DNA of 42,151 bases, taken from Verrucomicrobiia bacterium. Its GTDB lineage: Bacteria; Verrucomicrobiota; Verrucomicrobiia; Limisphaerales; UBA8199. Positions 14,674-24,213 of this stretch are shown one piece after another. The translations under genes and the position numbers were made by a program. The notes beneath the pieces were generated by a model. That model was not told the origin of the DNA. It did no database searches and worked only from the letters and a program-made list of their open reading frames with translations. The stretch's first letter is position 1, and each line of letters opens with the position of its first letter. The stretch is taken from contig DASYZB010000157.1 in the NCBI GenBank assembly GCA_035946615.1, positions 1 to 42,151 on the forward strand. Reading direction: 5' to 3'.

Positions 14674-15954
14674 ATGCTCTACGAGTCCTGGCGCCGAACG
14701 GCGCGCTCCCATCCTGACCACCTCGCCCTGTGGGATTTGGCCCAGAATCATTGCTGGACCTTTGCACAACTGGTCTCTGCCACAGTGAACGGGCCGCGAG
14801 CAGCCGATGGGATCGCGTTCCCGTCAGGGGCCTCTGTGGACTTTGTTTTTTCAGTCCTGCGGGCGTGGCGGTCTGGGCAGGTTGTCTGCCCGCTTGAACC
14901 AGACCAGGAGCGGCCACAGATTTGTCAAGAGTTGCCGCGCGAAGTCGTCCATCTCAAGACAACTTCGGCTACAACTGGCGTCCCGCGACTGGTGGCATTT
15001 ACCGCGGCGCAGTTGGCGGCGGACGCCCAAAACATTGTTGGGACGATGGGGCTGCGGCCAGATTGGCCCAATTTAGGGGTCATTTCGCTCGCCCATTCGT
15101 ACGGTTTTTCCAATCTCGTGCTGCCACTGCTGTTACATGGGATTCCTCTAATCCTGGCCGGGTCAGCCCTGCCGGAAGCGATTCGGCGGGCCAGCGAAGG
15201 GCACCCGGCCATTACCCTTGCGGCAGTGCCAGCTCTTTGGCAAACGTGGCAACAGGCCGGCGTCATTCCTTCAAATATCCGGCTGGCCATCTCAGCGGGC
15301 GCGCCGCTTCCTCTGGCCCTCGAACAGAATATCTTCGCTCGGCACGGTCTCAAGCTTCACAATTTTTACGGGAGCAGCGAGTGTGGGGGGATTGCGTATG
15401 ACGCCACAACGGAGCCGCGCCGGGATGCTGCCTGCGCAGGAACCCCGTTGCGCAATGTGCAGGTTTCCATCGCCCAAGACGGCTGCATCGAAGCGCGCGG
15501 GCAGGCTGTTGGCTGGGGTTATTGGCCCGAACCTGCCGGGAATCTCTGTGGAGGCGTTTTTCGCTCCGGAGACCTCGGCGAGATTTCAGAGGGCCGGGTT
15601 TATTTGCGAGGCCGCGCGACGGACCAGATCAATGTGGCAGGCCGCAAGGTGTTGCCGGAGGCTATCGAGAAGGTCCTGGCCGCTCATCCGCATGTGCGGG
15701 CGTGTCTGGCCTTTGGAGTGCCCAGCGCGGACACCCAGCGTGGAGAGACCATTGTGGCGTGTGTCGCCGGGAACCCGCAGGTGACTGGCGAATCGCTTAA
15801 ACAATTTGCTATGGACAAATTGCCGGCATGGCAGGTGCCGCGCAAATGGTGGCTGGTCGATTCATTGGACACCAATCATCGCGGGAAAATCTCCCGAGCT
15901 GAATGGCGAAAGAGGTTTTTGGAGAAGGCGGGAGGAGGTAAAGACGAGGTATGA
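14674..15954 (+). CDS. AMP-dependent acyl-CoA synthetase/ligase (ANL superfamily)
   Basis: 426 residues, shorter than the usual 500-550 because the N-terminal part is compact. The P-loop-like motif is TTSATTGVPRLV, the adenine motif NFYGSSECGG, the hinge SGDLG...GRATDQINVAGRKV, and the C-terminal catalytic Lys lies in NHRGKISR. It should activate a carboxylate as acyl-AMP and transfer it to CoA or another thiol. The substrate, possibly a fatty or aryl acid, is not readable. No carrier protein or polyketide gene is nearby, so it stands alone. The last 79 bases overlap the convergent beta-galactosidase gene. ATG 14674 lacks a good ribosome site but fits the family start. Confidence 0.88.
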   Translation: MLYESWRRTARSHPDHLALWDLAQNHCWTFAQLVSATVNGPRAADGIAFPSGASVDFVFSVLRAWRSGQVVCPLEPDQERPQICQELPREVVHLKTTSATTGVPRLVAFTAAQLAADAQNIVGTMGLRPDWPNLGVISLAHSYGFSNLVLPLLLHGIPLILAGSALPEAIRRASEGHPAITLAAVPALWQTWQQAGVIPSNIRLAISAGAPLPLALEQNIFARHGLKLHNFYGSSECGGIAYDATTEPRRDAACAGTPLRNVQVSIAQDGCIEARGQAVGWGYWPEPAGNLCGGVFRSGDLGEISEGRVYLRGRATDQINVAGRKVLPEAIEKVLAAHPHVRACLAFGVPSADTQRGETIVACVAGNPQVTGESLKQFAMDKLPAWQVPRKWWLVDSLDTNHRGKISRAEWRKRFLEKAGGGKDEV

Positions 15955-18629
15955 GCGGACGAACAAATTGCCCGAGGACGAACTCCGCGGGAAAAATGAA
16001 GGTAGATCGTCCCTTGATATGGCGCGCTCACCAAGGGCGTGGTTGATTGGGGGCCGAGCTGCGCCGGGACGTGGAATTTGGTTCCCATCGGCGGAATATC
16101 ACGCACCACAGAAAGATTTCCCGGCGGGCAATTTACCCTCGTCCTTCCAGACAGCTTCGCCGGCGGAAATTTCGGAGTGCCGACGCGCACGAAGGTTTTT
16201 TCATCGGGAAGCATCATCGTGAGCGCGCCTTCAGTGGTCGCCAGCTTCAGCCAGCGCACATTGGCAAAGTAGCCGGCGAACTCGGGATACACCCAGTCCT
16301 TGTAGCCGGTCTCGGTCGTATTGTAGGCGGTTTCCCACACGCCGAATGTTTCGCCTTTCAGCCGGTTGCGCCAGACGCGGTACGGTCCGTCGCCCAGCCA
16401 CATTTTATTGAGCATTTTTTCCTCGGGATAATCAAACGCCACCCCCGGGTCGTTCGTCTGCACTGCGGGATCAACGGAGTAGTCCAACTTGAGCCATCCC
16501 GAATTTAACATCGTCCACTGCGCATTTGAAATCGGCTCGCTCGTCAGCGAAAAATCTTTTCCATCGACTTTGACACCGAGCAGTTGTCCCGTTGCCGCGG
16601 CGACGCGCGCTTCGGTCCCGCCACTCTTTAATTGCAATTCATTGCCCGCATTCACCGTCGCGACCGGCGAACCACTCGGCGTAAAATCATTGTGTGGCCG
16701 TAGCGGATAAACCCATGTCCACAATTCCTGACCGATTGGATTGCGTGCCGTCACGCCCAGCGCATCAGCGTTTTGCCAATCTGCCGGCAGGCCAAGCCTC
16801 AGTTTCCCGAAATGGCCGGGAGCGACTTTGGGGCTGGTGATCTTGCCCCGGGCAACGTCATGGAACCCCGCCGCTTGTCCGAACTTGCGCAATTGCCAGG
16901 TGAACCCGCATTGGGCCAAGCTTGTGAATTGGTAACGGTTTTCCACCGGTAAACTGCCTTTAAAATGCATGGGCAATGCGTCTGGAAGTTGCACAGGCGA
17001 CCAGACCTGCTTGATGGTGTAGTAGCTGGCTTCCTTTTCGCGGAAAGGCCCAAGAATGCCGTCAGGCGCCCAATTGCCTTTCACGTCGATTGCGTTGTTC
17101 AAATCGCCCCGCCGCACGCCCTCGTCGGCGAACACCCAAAGGAACCCGCCGGCAGCTACTCGACTGCCGCGCATCGCATTCCAATAATCCTCCAAACCCG
17201 CGCCCAGGCCGCCATCGTAAAGCCCATGCAGAAATTCCGTGGGCATGTAAACCAGAGTGCGCGAAAGCCCCCGCAGCAGAGACCTGTAGTCGGGATAGTG
17301 TGGATCATCAATGTTACCAAACTTTGCCCAGGGGTGGTTGACCACCCGGTGCTGCGGATCGAGTTGCTCAAAGTCAGTGTCCAGGTTGGTATTCCAACCG
17401 CCTTCGTTGCCGTTGTCCCAGATAATGATGCTGGGATGATTCACATCCCGGGAAATCATTTCCTTCACGTGTTGGCGGCCCACTTGGGTGTCGTACTTGT
17501 GCTGCCAGCCGCCGAGTTCGTCCAGAACGTACAGCCCCTTTTCATCACACAAGTCCAGGAATGCCTCGTCAGGCGGGTAATGCGACATGCGCACGGCGTT
17601 CATGTTCATGTCTTGAATCAGGCTGACGTCCAGATCGGCAATGCGGTCGGAGGACGAGCGCCCCAGAGTCGGCCACGCGACGTGGTGACAGACCCCTTTG
17701 AGCATGGTGTGCCGGCCATTGACAAAGAGGCCTTCGCCCGAGCGCACTTCAATCGTCCGAAATCCAAAGCGCTGGTTGAGTTCGTGCAGAACAGTCGCGC
17801 CCTGCTTGAGTTGCACCAGGGCACTGTAAAGCGCGGGCGTTTCCGCGCTCCATAATCTCGGTGCGGAAATCTTCATGGCGACGCGCCCCGCCGCAACCGG
17901 GACGGAAACGGGTTTGCCGATGGTCCGGCCCTGTGCGTCTTGCAGCGTGACTTTCACACTGTCCGCGTTGCCTTCGCCGCTGAGATAATAATCCATTTTG
18001 AAGGCGCCGCCGGCGCGTGCGTCTATCGCCACGCGCTCTAAGAACTGCGCCGGCTGGGCCTGCAACCAAACAGGCCGGAAAATTCCGCCAAAAACCCAGT
18101 AATCGGCATTGCGCTCGGCATTGTTGACCGAAGCGTTTGAAGATTTGTCGCTGACGGACACTTCCAGCAGGTTCTCTTGACCAAACTTGAGCAGCGCGGT
18201 GATGTCATATTTGAACCGATAGAAGGCGCCTTGATGCAACGGCCCGGCTTGCTTGCCATTAATTTTAACCGCTGCATCGGTCATGACACCATCGAAAACA
18301 ATAAAGACGCGCTTTGCACGCCACTCGGCGGGAACACTAAAATGATTTCGGTAGTCCCCACGAATGGGCGTGTAGTTTTTATCCTCAAGGCCGTAACGAA
18401 ATTTGCCGAAACCTTGCAATTCCCAGCATGAGGGCACGGCGATGTTGGTCCAGAAGCCGCTGTTGCGTCCGCCATCGCAATAAAAATCCCACGGCGCAGT
18501 GTGCTCGGCGTCGGTGCCGGAAAGATACTGGCGGATGGTTTCCTGCGCCATGGCTTGCCGCGTTCGGGAGCTGCTTATTGCCGCTGCCAGCGCAATGACA
18601 ATCAGTGTTTGTGCGCAAAGCCTTCTCAT
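15876..18629 (-). CDS. Exported GH2 family beta-galactosidase-like glycoside hydrolase
   Basis: 917 residues. A Sec signal (residues 1-28, ending QAMA) is followed by the GH2 sugar-binding jelly roll (WDFYCDG to about 200), the Ig-like middle domain ending RFGFRTIEVR, and the catalytic barrel (FVNGRHTMLKGVCHH onward). The acid/base Glu is in WDNGNEGG (about E409) and the probable nucleophile in MPTEFLHG (about E465). A large C-terminal domain follows. It removes terminal beta-linked sugars, probably galactose, outside the cytoplasm. Conserved similarity seems to end near GTIYLHF; the last 30 residues run antisense into the neighbouring gene, suggesting a lost stop. ATG 18629 is ten bases after the rhamnosidase stop, so the two are one operon. 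Confidence 0.92.
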   Translation of the reverse strand: MRRLCAQTLIVIALAAAISSSRTRQAMAQETIRQYLSGTDAEHTAPWDFYCDGGRNSGFWTNIAVPSCWELQGFGKFRYGLEDKNYTPIRGDYRNHFSVPAEWRAKRVFIVFDGVMTDAAVKINGKQAGPLHQGAFYRFKYDITALLKFGQENLLEVSVSDKSSNASVNNAERNADYWVFGGIFRPVWLQAQPAQFLERVAIDARAGGAFKMDYYLSGEGNADSVKVTLQDAQGRTIGKPVSVPVAAGRVAMKISAPRLWSAETPALYSALVQLKQGATVLHELNQRFGFRTIEVRSGEGLFVNGRHTMLKGVCHHVAWPTLGRSSSDRIADLDVSLIQDMNMNAVRMSHYPPDEAFLDLCDEKGLYVLDELGGWQHKYDTQVGRQHVKEMISRDVNHPSIIIWDNGNEGGWNTNLDTDFEQLDPQHRVVNHPWAKFGNIDDPHYPDYRSLLRGLSRTLVYMPTEFLHGLYDGGLGAGLEDYWNAMRGSRVAAGGFLWVFADEGVRRGDLNNAIDVKGNWAPDGILGPFREKEASYYTIKQVWSPVQLPDALPMHFKGSLPVENRYQFTSLAQCGFTWQLRKFGQAAGFHDVARGKITSPKVAPGHFGKLRLGLPADWQNADALGVTARNPIGQELWTWVYPLRPHNDFTPSGSPVATVNAGNELQLKSGGTEARVAAATGQLLGVKVDGKDFSLTSEPISNAQWTMLNSGWLKLDYSVDPAVQTNDPGVAFDYPEEKMLNKMWLGDGPYRVWRNRLKGETFGVWETAYNTTETGYKDWVYPEFAGYFANVRWLKLATTEGALTMMLPDEKTFVRVGTPKFPPAKLSGRTRVNCPPGNLSVVRDIPPMGTKFHVPAQLGPQSTTPLVSAPYQGTIYLHFSRGVRPRAICSSAHTSSLPPPAFSKNLFRHSAREIFPR

Positions 18630-18639
18630 TTCCGCTTTG

Positions 18640-21177
18640 CTAATGGTCCACTGGGTTCTTGCCTGGAGACAGAGCCTGTTGGTCGCCCTGCCAGGAAAAG
18701 ACGCCGCTAACGGCGCCGGGCAACTCGATGGCGCCGCGGCAATGGCCGCGTTCAAACGCCAGGTCCAGCCCAATGAAACCCTCGGGATGCGGCGTGCGGC
18801 TGCTAATGCGGGGGAGGCTGCCGGGCAGCGGGGCGATACGAGCGGTGCGAAAGCCCGGCGAGGCCGGGCGAACGCCGGCGAGGCTGGCGTGCAGATGGAA
18901 CAAGGGATGACTGCCCCAGCCGTGGCAATCCGAACGCGTGTTGCCGGGCATTTCAACAGGGGTCTTTAGCCCTTGTTTGACCAGGTCTTTCCAGAACTTC
19001 ATGCGTTGGACAATCAGGTCGCCGCGTCCGAATTTCTGCCAGGTTTCCAGCAGGTAGAAGCTGAAGTAAATGGTGGCGCGCTTGAGGTCCGGCGCCGTCA
19101 GGAGCTGTTCGAAGCAACGACTGGCCTGTGCGCCAGCGACCGTGTCGGTCAGGAGAGCCAGGCACTGCGCGTGCTCGCTAAACTCCGTCTGGGCGAGGTT
19201 GTCGGCGATTAAACCCCGCGACTGGTTCCAGAACTTGGCTTGAAGGGCAGCGGCCAACGACCTCGCTTTGGAGCGCAACCGCTGGGCCAAGAGCGGTTCC
19301 TGGAGGAAATCCTCCACCTCGGCCGATTTCTGCAAGGCATAAAGGTAGAGCAGGTTGTTCAGGGCCGAGAGGCCGTGTTCGCCATCAGGCGCGTAGCCCT
19401 CCTGCCATTGGGGCACCCAATCCATGAACGACCAGCCGGGCAACCCACTCAGAAGCCCATCGCTGTTCACATAAGGGTCGAATTCCTCCAGCATAGAACG
19501 CAAGCCGATGACGCGCGCCTTCAGGAAATCGGCATCGTTGTGCCAGAAGGTAAAATCGTTGAGCATCAACGCCCAAATCATCGAAAAGGTGGGCGATAGT
19601 TGAGGAATGAACGCAGGGTAGCGTTCATTGACAAAACCCCAATTCCGGCGCGAGAAATCGAACAACTCGAGCGCGCGCTTGATTAGGCGGTCGTCGCGTG
19701 TCATCACCCCGGTGGTCAGGACCTCAAGGCGCGTATCGCCAACATACATCAATTGCTCGTAAAAAGGGCAATCCATAAAGGTCTCATGCGAGCACATCTG
19801 AATGCCGCGCACAGCAAGCCCGATAACACCCGGGAGCTGCGGGTCCCCGGCGTCAAAAGCCCCTTCGTTCTCGCAAGGATAGCGGCTCTCGTTGAGAGCC
19901 AGACCATGAAGGGTCAATGGCGCAGCCGCTGTTTTAATCGAGACCAGGCACCAACGGCCTGCCCGCCACCAAAGCGTCGAGAATTTCCGGTTTGCACCGC
20001 CGCCTGGCAGGAAGGTGTCGGTCATCCCACGGAAAGTTTTGCCGATAAACTCGCCACGATTGCCTTTGGCTTCCGAGCCCGGCAGATAAAGCGACTCAGC
20101 CCAAGACCAGGCGATGCTTGCCCCGGCGCCGCCGCTGACTTCGCACAGCGGGTAGGCGCAGTAATAATTCTCCAGGTCCCAAAGGACGAATCGCTCGGAG
20201 TGGGACGGGATTACGATAGGCTGGCGGCTCTGGAGCAGGGCATCCCACTTGGGGAGGTCCGGGTCTTTGGTCTGCTCGGCGCGGACAGGAACTCCTGACC
20301 CGAGCAGTCCCTTGCCCATCGCCACCACGCGGCCCGGGGCAAGCTCGTGGTCAATTTGATCGGGCAACCGGGTGGGAAAAAGCTTCCAACCAGCCGCGGT
20401 CTCGCCATATGAATTGCTGCGGACCGGCGAGCGAACAGTCTGGGGTTTAACATACTCGCCCTCCTTCCATTGCGGCCCGCAATCGTGCGCGATGAGTTCG
20501 GCGCCCACAAAAAAGACCCCTGGAGCAAACTCGTAACCTTCCAGCCGGGCAACTTCCCAGGCGGCCTTGCCGGTGGTGAGTTGCTCGTCGGATGGGCCTT
20601 CGGCCTTGAGGACGAAGCCGCCACGCCAGGAAAGCTGGGCAACCGGCTGGCGCGGGCCGATGCTCCAGACCAGGGCTTCCACCCGGTGGCTGCCTGCCGC
20701 CAGCACCATGTCGTAAGTCGCATAAGACCAGCGCTCGACGTCGCAGCGGTCCGGACCGCGCGCGATGCGGATCCCATCCAGGAACAACTCGAAACGTTCA
20801 TCGGCGCTGACATGGATGCGAACCGGGGAGGCTGGCGCTTCAAACTCTTTGCGGAACCGCAGCAGCACGGGTTGGCTCCAACCCCCATAGAAAAACTCCT
20901 TGTGCGCCGGGGCTGGGCTGCCGGGAGCCTCGGGATACCAGAGCCACGCCGCGTCATCAATAGGTTGCACGCGATAGATTCCGGTGTTTCCGAGATGCAG
21001 GCGCTGCGGCAAAAAGGCCTTGCGAACTTCAAATCCAGCCCCCCGGCGCGGTGCGAGGGCTTCAGCGCCGGACTCAATCTGCGCTGAGTAGCCCAGCCGG
21101 GCGAGGCATGGAGCCAGCGTCGCTCCGGCCACACCTTTGGCACAGGCCGTAAGGAATTCACGCCGGGTGGGTTTCAT
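18640..21177 (-). CDS. Tat-exported alpha-L-rhamnosidase-like protein (GH78)
   Basis: 845 residues. The start has a twin-arginine motif (TRREFLTACAKG) and an Ala-rich hydrophobic stretch. Two or three beta domains occupy about residues 50-400 (for example VRIHVSADERFELFLDG, the GH78 sugar-binding fold). The (alpha/alpha)6 barrel carries the family signature DCPFYEQLMYVGDTRLE and the later TRSDCHGWGSHPL block, both around the active site; the Glu and Asp residues in them are the likely acid and base. It is predicted to release terminal rhamnose from plant or algal polysaccharides. With the GH2 enzyme ten bases downstream it forms a small saccharolytic operon. No transporter or sigma/anti-sigma pair is adjacent. 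Confidence 0.9.
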   Translation of the reverse strand: MKPTRREFLTACAKGVAGATLAPCLARLGYSAQIESGAEALAPRRGAGFEVRKAFLPQRLHLGNTGIYRVQPIDDAAWLWYPEAPGSPAPAHKEFFYGGWSQPVLLRFRKEFEAPASPVRIHVSADERFELFLDGIRIARGPDRCDVERWSYATYDMVLAAGSHRVEALVWSIGPRQPVAQLSWRGGFVLKAEGPSDEQLTTGKAAWEVARLEGYEFAPGVFFVGAELIAHDCGPQWKEGEYVKPQTVRSPVRSNSYGETAAGWKLFPTRLPDQIDHELAPGRVVAMGKGLLGSGVPVRAEQTKDPDLPKWDALLQSRQPIVIPSHSERFVLWDLENYYCAYPLCEVSGGAGASIAWSWAESLYLPGSEAKGNRGEFIGKTFRGMTDTFLPGGGANRKFSTLWWRAGRWCLVSIKTAAAPLTLHGLALNESRYPCENEGAFDAGDPQLPGVIGLAVRGIQMCSHETFMDCPFYEQLMYVGDTRLEVLTTGVMTRDDRLIKRALELFDFSRRNWGFVNERYPAFIPQLSPTFSMIWALMLNDFTFWHNDADFLKARVIGLRSMLEEFDPYVNSDGLLSGLPGWSFMDWVPQWQEGYAPDGEHGLSALNNLLYLYALQKSAEVEDFLQEPLLAQRLRSKARSLAAALQAKFWNQSRGLIADNLAQTEFSEHAQCLALLTDTVAGAQASRCFEQLLTAPDLKRATIYFSFYLLETWQKFGRGDLIVQRMKFWKDLVKQGLKTPVEMPGNTRSDCHGWGSHPLFHLHASLAGVRPASPGFRTARIAPLPGSLPRISSRTPHPEGFIGLDLAFERGHCRGAIELPGAVSGVFSWQGDQQALSPGKNPVDH

Positions 21178-21296
21178 TCATTCAGGAGCGCGCGAGAGAC
21201 AAATTTTTGCGCGTGTGAAGTGACAACTGCATGCGCTGAGCTTTGCGCCAGGACGTACGGCCTGTCCAGAAAAACTTCCGGCTATCACCCACACGA

Positions 21297-22271
21297 TCAA
21301 TCCAAGGGCCCTTGACCTCGCGCACGCAGGCCTTGGGCCAGACCGGACGAAGCGGCCTGGAGCAGCGGTCCTTGCGGAAGTTGCTGCAGCCATTGGCCTG
21401 CCGCCTGAGGGTCCTGCGCCGCCCAAATCGCAAGCAAATTCTCCGCAGCGGCGGTGCGAACCGGCCCATCCGGGAACAGCAGCACCCACGCGGCAGCGGC
21501 TTGGGGAGCGCTCAAGGCCCACCGCTGAACTACCGCTACGGCAGCGCGCGACTGTTCGCTTCCGGCGGGTAAACTCGCTACCTGCGATGCCGCAGTCGCT
21601 GGGTCCTGCACCGCCGTGGCGATGGCGATGCCTGAAACCAAACGCTCCCGCAAATTTGAATCGTCCACAGATGACGCCCACGCCGCCGCTCCCGAGGCAT
21701 CAATTGCTGTCCACTGGCTGATTGCGTGGACCAGCGCGTTATCACGCGCCTGGCTTGGGGGAAGCGAGCCTGCAAGCTCCAAGGCAGTCTGCGGGTCTAT
21801 TCTCGCGGCCTCGTTAGCCACCCCAAGCACAGCCGGTTCTTTGCCGCTGTCCTCCGGCAGAGAACCCACCCATTGACAGGCGGCACGCAGGTCCAAGTCA
21901 GCCCACGCAATCGCCACTTGTTCCAGAGCCTCACCGCGGAACCGACCAGTCACTTGAGCTGCCCAGGCGGCCGCCGACGCCGGCTCCTTTTCGGCCCAGC
22001 GACGAAGCAACACTTGCGGCGATTCCGGACCACTCGAGTGGGCATCATCAAGTTGGCCAGCCGTCAAAACCGGAGCGGAGACGGCGAAAGCAGGAATCTG
22101 TGGCTCGGCGGCTTCCGCGCAACGCACGGGGCGAGGCGCCGTCCCGGGTTCGGCCACGTCTTGTTTGCTGGATTTAGCGCGGGGCAAGTGAAGAAGCCAA
22201 ACCATCACTATCACGGCCAAAAAAGTGAAGGCGCCATTTCGGACCAGGCGAACAATCTGAAAACTGCCCAT
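21297..22271 (-). CDS. Membrane-anchored W/DP-repeat protein
   Basis: 324 residues. One N-terminal membrane helix (NGAFTFLAVIVMVWLLHL, residues 12-30) is followed by a Pro/Ala-rich linker and then six or seven helical repeats of 33-36 residues with the pattern W-x(3)-DP-x-x-A-A-x-W-x(3)-LP-x-G. Examples are AIWAAQDPQAAGQWLQQLP and AIAWADLDLRAACQWVGSLP. Such repeats are common in Verrucomicrobiota and resemble TPR/HEAT scaffolds; no function is known. ATG 22271 starts at the membrane helix; the upstream extension lacks coding character. It lies between the FN3 protein and the rhamnosidase on the same strand, with a 119-base gap downstream. Confidence 0.75.
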   Translation of the reverse strand: MGSFQIVRLVRNGAFTFLAVIVMVWLLHLPRAKSSKQDVAEPGTAPRPVRCAEAAEPQIPAFAVSAPVLTAGQLDDAHSSGPESPQVLLRRWAEKEPASAAAWAAQVTGRFRGEALEQVAIAWADLDLRAACQWVGSLPEDSGKEPAVLGVANEAARIDPQTALELAGSLPPSQARDNALVHAISQWTAIDASGAAAWASSVDDSNLRERLVSGIAIATAVQDPATAASQVASLPAGSEQSRAAVAVVQRWALSAPQAAAAWVLLFPDGPVRTAAAENLLAIWAAQDPQAAGQWLQQLPQGPLLQAASSGLAQGLRARGQGPLD

Positions 22272-22302
22272 ACAACGTGAAGAAGCAAGTGCAGTGGGCC
22301 AG

Positions 22303-23742
22303 TCAGGGTACGATGGTAGCGTTGGTGAAGGCGACGCTCTCCAGGGCGTTAGTGCTGCCCGAGCACACGGCAAAACCCATGTACACGCTCGAGGCCATCG
22401 CTATGGAAGCCGAACTGACCCGCGTCCAATTCGACCCATTGGTCGATTTATAGATGTACCATTTTGAATTGGAGCGGACTACTCGCACCCAGGTATTGGG
22501 CAGGACACCTGAACCCGAAGCTTTAGAAGTCGTCGTCCCGGAGGTGCTGCTCCGCATTTTTGAGTCAAACGCCCCCGAGGGCGAGATGCCCATAAACACG
22601 TATCGGGCTCCTGGAGTGAGCGTCTCGCGGACCATCACCCCTGCAAGCGCGCCGGTCCCCCTGCTCTGTATCGAGCTGATCTGCGCTCGAATCTCACCAT
22701 TGCCTGTCATTGGTTGAAACACAAAATAGAAGCTATCGGCCGTGCCGGTCAGGTTCCCGGCCCCGCTCAGCGCGTAAAGGCCGCCATTGATGGATGCGCT
22801 CCCGGCCAAGCCCACAGTCCCAATATCCAGGGATTGCCAGGGAGGAGGCAGGGCAGGGGCCTGCGCCAACGCGACGGTCACTTGCGCCGGAGAGGAAGCA
22901 ACCGTGCCAACTGAGTCAAAAATGGCCGCCGCGCTTAGAAGGTGGCTTCCCACCGTGGCGTTAGTCCACGTGTACGAATATGGAGGCGAAGCTTCCGCCG
23001 CGATTAGGTTTGAACCATCAAGGAATTGGACCTGGTTAATCACATGTCCATTCGGCGTTACGGTGGCAGCCAGATTGATCGTTGCCGGAGCTGTATAATT
23101 GGCGCCATCCGATGGCGAAGTCAGAGCGATAAACGGGAGCGGATTGGTGACGGTCACAGGCGCCGCTGCTGATGAAACCAAGTTTCCCCCATCGTAGAGC
23201 GCCGCCGCGCTAAGCACATAGCTGCCAGCGCTGACGTTGCTCCAGACGCAGGTGTATGGCGCGGCAGCCGCCTGGGCGATCAGGTTCGAGCCGCTGTAAA
23301 ACTTGACACTGTTGATCGTATGGCCGTTGGCCGTCACGCTCGCAGAGCACGCGATATTCGCGGGACCCATATAGGAAGCACCTGAAACCGGAGCCGTCAG
23401 TGAAACCACAGGAAGCGCATTCGACGGGGTATAGGTGATCTGGTTTGAATAGGGGCTCTCCAGCCCGTCGGTGTCGTACGCGGTCACAGCGAAAAAGTAC
23501 GTCACCCCGCCCGTGAGGCCCGAGACCGTGGCGTTGGTTGCCGTCCCAACACTGAGCACGTTCGTGTAGGTCTGGCTGGCAACCCCTTGATAAACACGAT
23601 ACCCGGCGAGCGTCGGGTCCGAACTTGGGTTCCATGCAAGGGTAACGGAGTTCGCGGTTGGCGCGCCAAAACCGACTAAGGCGAGCATCCAGAAAATGTT
23701 TGAGAGCCGGCGGTGGGATAAACTTTTGAGCTGCGCTGCCAT
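22303..23742 (-). CDS. Secreted FN3/Ig-like multidomain protein
   Basis: 479 residues. A signal peptide (to about residue 30, ending PTANS) precedes a fibronectin type III domain (31-107: SVTLAWNPSSDPTLAGYRVY, then TYFFAVTAYDTDGLES). Two bacterial Ig-like repeats follow, each starting PVVSLTAPVSGASY or FIALTSPSDGANY and containing INSVKFYSGSNLIA or INQVQFLDGSNLIA. The last 180 residues form a lectin-like beta-sandwich of the type found in DUF1349-like proteins (SFYFVFQPMTGNGEIRA, GVMVRETLTPGARYVFMGI). It is probably a surface or secreted carbohydrate-binding protein. It has no PEP-CTERM or LPXTG tail. A stem-loop lies upstream. Confidence 0.85.
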   Translation of the reverse strand: MAAQLKSLSHRRLSNIFWMLALVGFGAPTANSVTLAWNPSSDPTLAGYRVYQGVASQTYTNVLSVGTATNATVSGLTGGVTYFFAVTAYDTDGLESPYSNQITYTPSNALPVVSLTAPVSGASYMGPANIACSASVTANGHTINSVKFYSGSNLIAQAAAAPYTCVWSNVSAGSYVLSAAALYDGGNLVSSAAAPVTVTNPLPFIALTSPSDGANYTAPATINLAATVTPNGHVINQVQFLDGSNLIAAEASPPYSYTWTNATVGSHLLSAAAIFDSVGTVASSPAQVTVALAQAPALPPPWQSLDIGTVGLAGSASINGGLYALSGAGNLTGTADSFYFVFQPMTGNGEIRAQISSIQSRGTGALAGVMVRETLTPGARYVFMGISPSGAFDSKMRSSTSGTTTSKASGSGVLPNTWVRVVRSNSKWYIYKSTNGSNWTRVSSASIAMASSVYMGFAVCSGSTNALESVAFTNATIVP

Positions 23743-23797
23743 ACGCTGGTTCTTAGGCAGCGCATGAACTGCTAACCACTAGGAGGTTCCTTGATTC

Positions 23798-23818
23798 ACA
23801 TTAGGCGATTCCTAATGT
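23798..23818. promoter_or_regulatory. Stem-loop / palindromic operator candidate
   Basis: ACATTAGG, five-base spacer CGATT, CCTAATGT: a perfect 8-base inverted repeat, centred about 65 bases upstream of the FN3 protein start on the minus strand. No T-tract follows, so it is more likely an operator or an RNA structure in the leader than a terminator. Confidence 0.35.
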
Positions 23819-24180
23819 CATCCTGGGAAAAGCCTGGGACACAATTTACTGCCAGATGTTCGCCATTGGTTCCGAAGTGCGCTACAGCCCCGGTGTGTGC
23901 ATGGGCGCTCGCAAGGCCGTGATTTTGGAGAAGGTTATTCCGTCTTTTTTGTGTCAATCGATGGCAGCCCCAACGTGGCGGACTTCTACTTCAGATTATA
24001 ATCAAACTGTACCACTACCCGAATTCGGAATCTCCGCAGGTTAAGTTGAGAAGGATTGCTCTCCCACACCTGGTACAAGGCAGGATTGATAGCTTTGGGA
24101 TGACACGAGTACACGAGTGGCAATTACCGGTCGTTCAGCCTGGCGTAGCCGGCGATCCGATTCAACCAAGAGCCATGAAA

Positions 24181-24213
24181 GTGATCCCCGCAATCAGAAA
24201 CAGTGATCCCCGC
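24181..24213. repeat. Two direct copies of GTGATCCCCGC, 22 bases apart
   Basis: Copies at 24181-24191 and 24203-24213, each preceded by A. Tandem short repeats with a TGATCCCC core recall the ends of IS21-family elements, but no transposase remnant is present, so this is at most an abandoned end. Confidence 0.3.

Noticed and set aside
14503-14712. Minus-strand frame with coding-like Lys/Glu-rich segment (VSEEKYENGKGKTTS)
   Set aside because: It has no start outside the divergent acyl-CoA synthetase gene, no ribosome site and no recognised domain. It could be a remnant of a gene upstream of hicA, but I cannot support it.
16965-17855. Long antisense open frame inside the GH2 gene
   Set aside because: No recognisable domain; the minus-strand gene has all GH2 motifs.
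22303-23742. Possible PEP-CTERM or LPXTG sorting signal on the FN3 protein
   Set aside because: The C-terminus lacks a motif, hydrophobic helix and basic tail.
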